The translations under genes and the position numbers were made by a program. A stretch of DNA of 35,228 nucleotides from an uncultured bacterium (GTDB lineage: Bacteria; Patescibacteriota; Minisyncoccia; Phycocordibacterales; UBA9973). Location of the stretch: contig CAISUD010000023.1 of assembly GCA_903888625.1 (NCBI GenBank), positions 1 to 35,228 of the forward strand. The letters run 5' to 3'. Of the stretch, positions 35,030 through 35,228 are shown piece by piece (the first letter of the stretch is position 1; the number at the start of each line of letters is the position of its first letter). The notes below the pieces were generated by a model. That model ran no database searches. It saw nothing but the letters and a program-made list of their open reading frames with translations, and was not told the DNA's origin.

Positions 35030-35228
35030 TTACATCTTGCTAATTTTAATCAACCGATCGTATTTTACTTTTCTTTCAGGCTTTGTTGGTGCTCCGGCTT
35101 TAAGACCAAAACAGCCAAAGGCATACGCAAGGTCAGCGATAAAATCATCATCTGTTTCCCCACTTCGGTGGCTAACTATTAATTCAATATTATTTTCACG
35201 GGCTGTTTTCATTGTCTCTAATGTTTCA
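35030..35228 (-). CDS. eno: Enolase, C-terminal fragment (gene continues beyond window)
   Basis: ETLETMKTARENNIELIVSHRSGETDDDFIADLAYAFGCFGLKAGAPTKPERKVKYDRLIKI matches the enolase C-terminus. Confidence 0.9.
   Translation of the reverse strand, partial: ETLETMKTARENNIELIVSHRSGETDDDFIADLAYAFGCFGLKAGAPTKPERKVKYDRLIKISKM

Noticed and set aside
1-35228. Alternative genetic code (UGA=Gly) as in some CPR groups
   Set aside because: Intact conserved proteins need no internal UGA reading; the frameshifted genes are explained by homopolymers.

Overview
AT-rich, gene-dense bacterial window whose gene content and small proteins suggest a Candidate Phyla Radiation / Patescibacteria (Parcubacteria-like) chromosome; this placement is an inference from gene content. 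Core genes include a dcw cluster (mraZ-rsmH-ftsL-like-ftsI), lysS-greA, bS21-ybeY-ftsA ... ftsZ-trxB, a MacAB-like ABC export operon with DUF5666-like proteins, a GT4/hydrolase/DedA/ECF-sigma block, gdhA, tsaD, valS, PrsW, Hsp20, glutaredoxin, a minimal pyruvate kinase, a frameshifted DHH/DHHA2 phosphatase, a peptidase S51-like protein and the C-terminus of enolase. Six tRNAs are visible: Ser-CGA, Glu-TTC, Val-GAC, Phe-GAA, Arg-CCT and Gly-CCC. The most unusual feature is a set of short palindromic repeat families. One family has a GAGGCAAG/CTTGCCTC core and surrounds an IS200-like/RAYT-type transposase that splits ftsA from ftsZ. Its copies abut or supply stop codons, and copies appear to have been inserted in frame inside the transposase itself, trxB and tsaD. 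tsaD alone carries three palindromes that look like different families, and pyk and valS carry copies of a fourth. Three ~100-120 bp elements with terminal inverted repeats (ATCCCGTACGAAAT-like) end exactly on the start codons of three unrelated genes. Together these resemble Rickettsia-palindromic-element-like protein-coding insertions, possibly driven by a RAYT.
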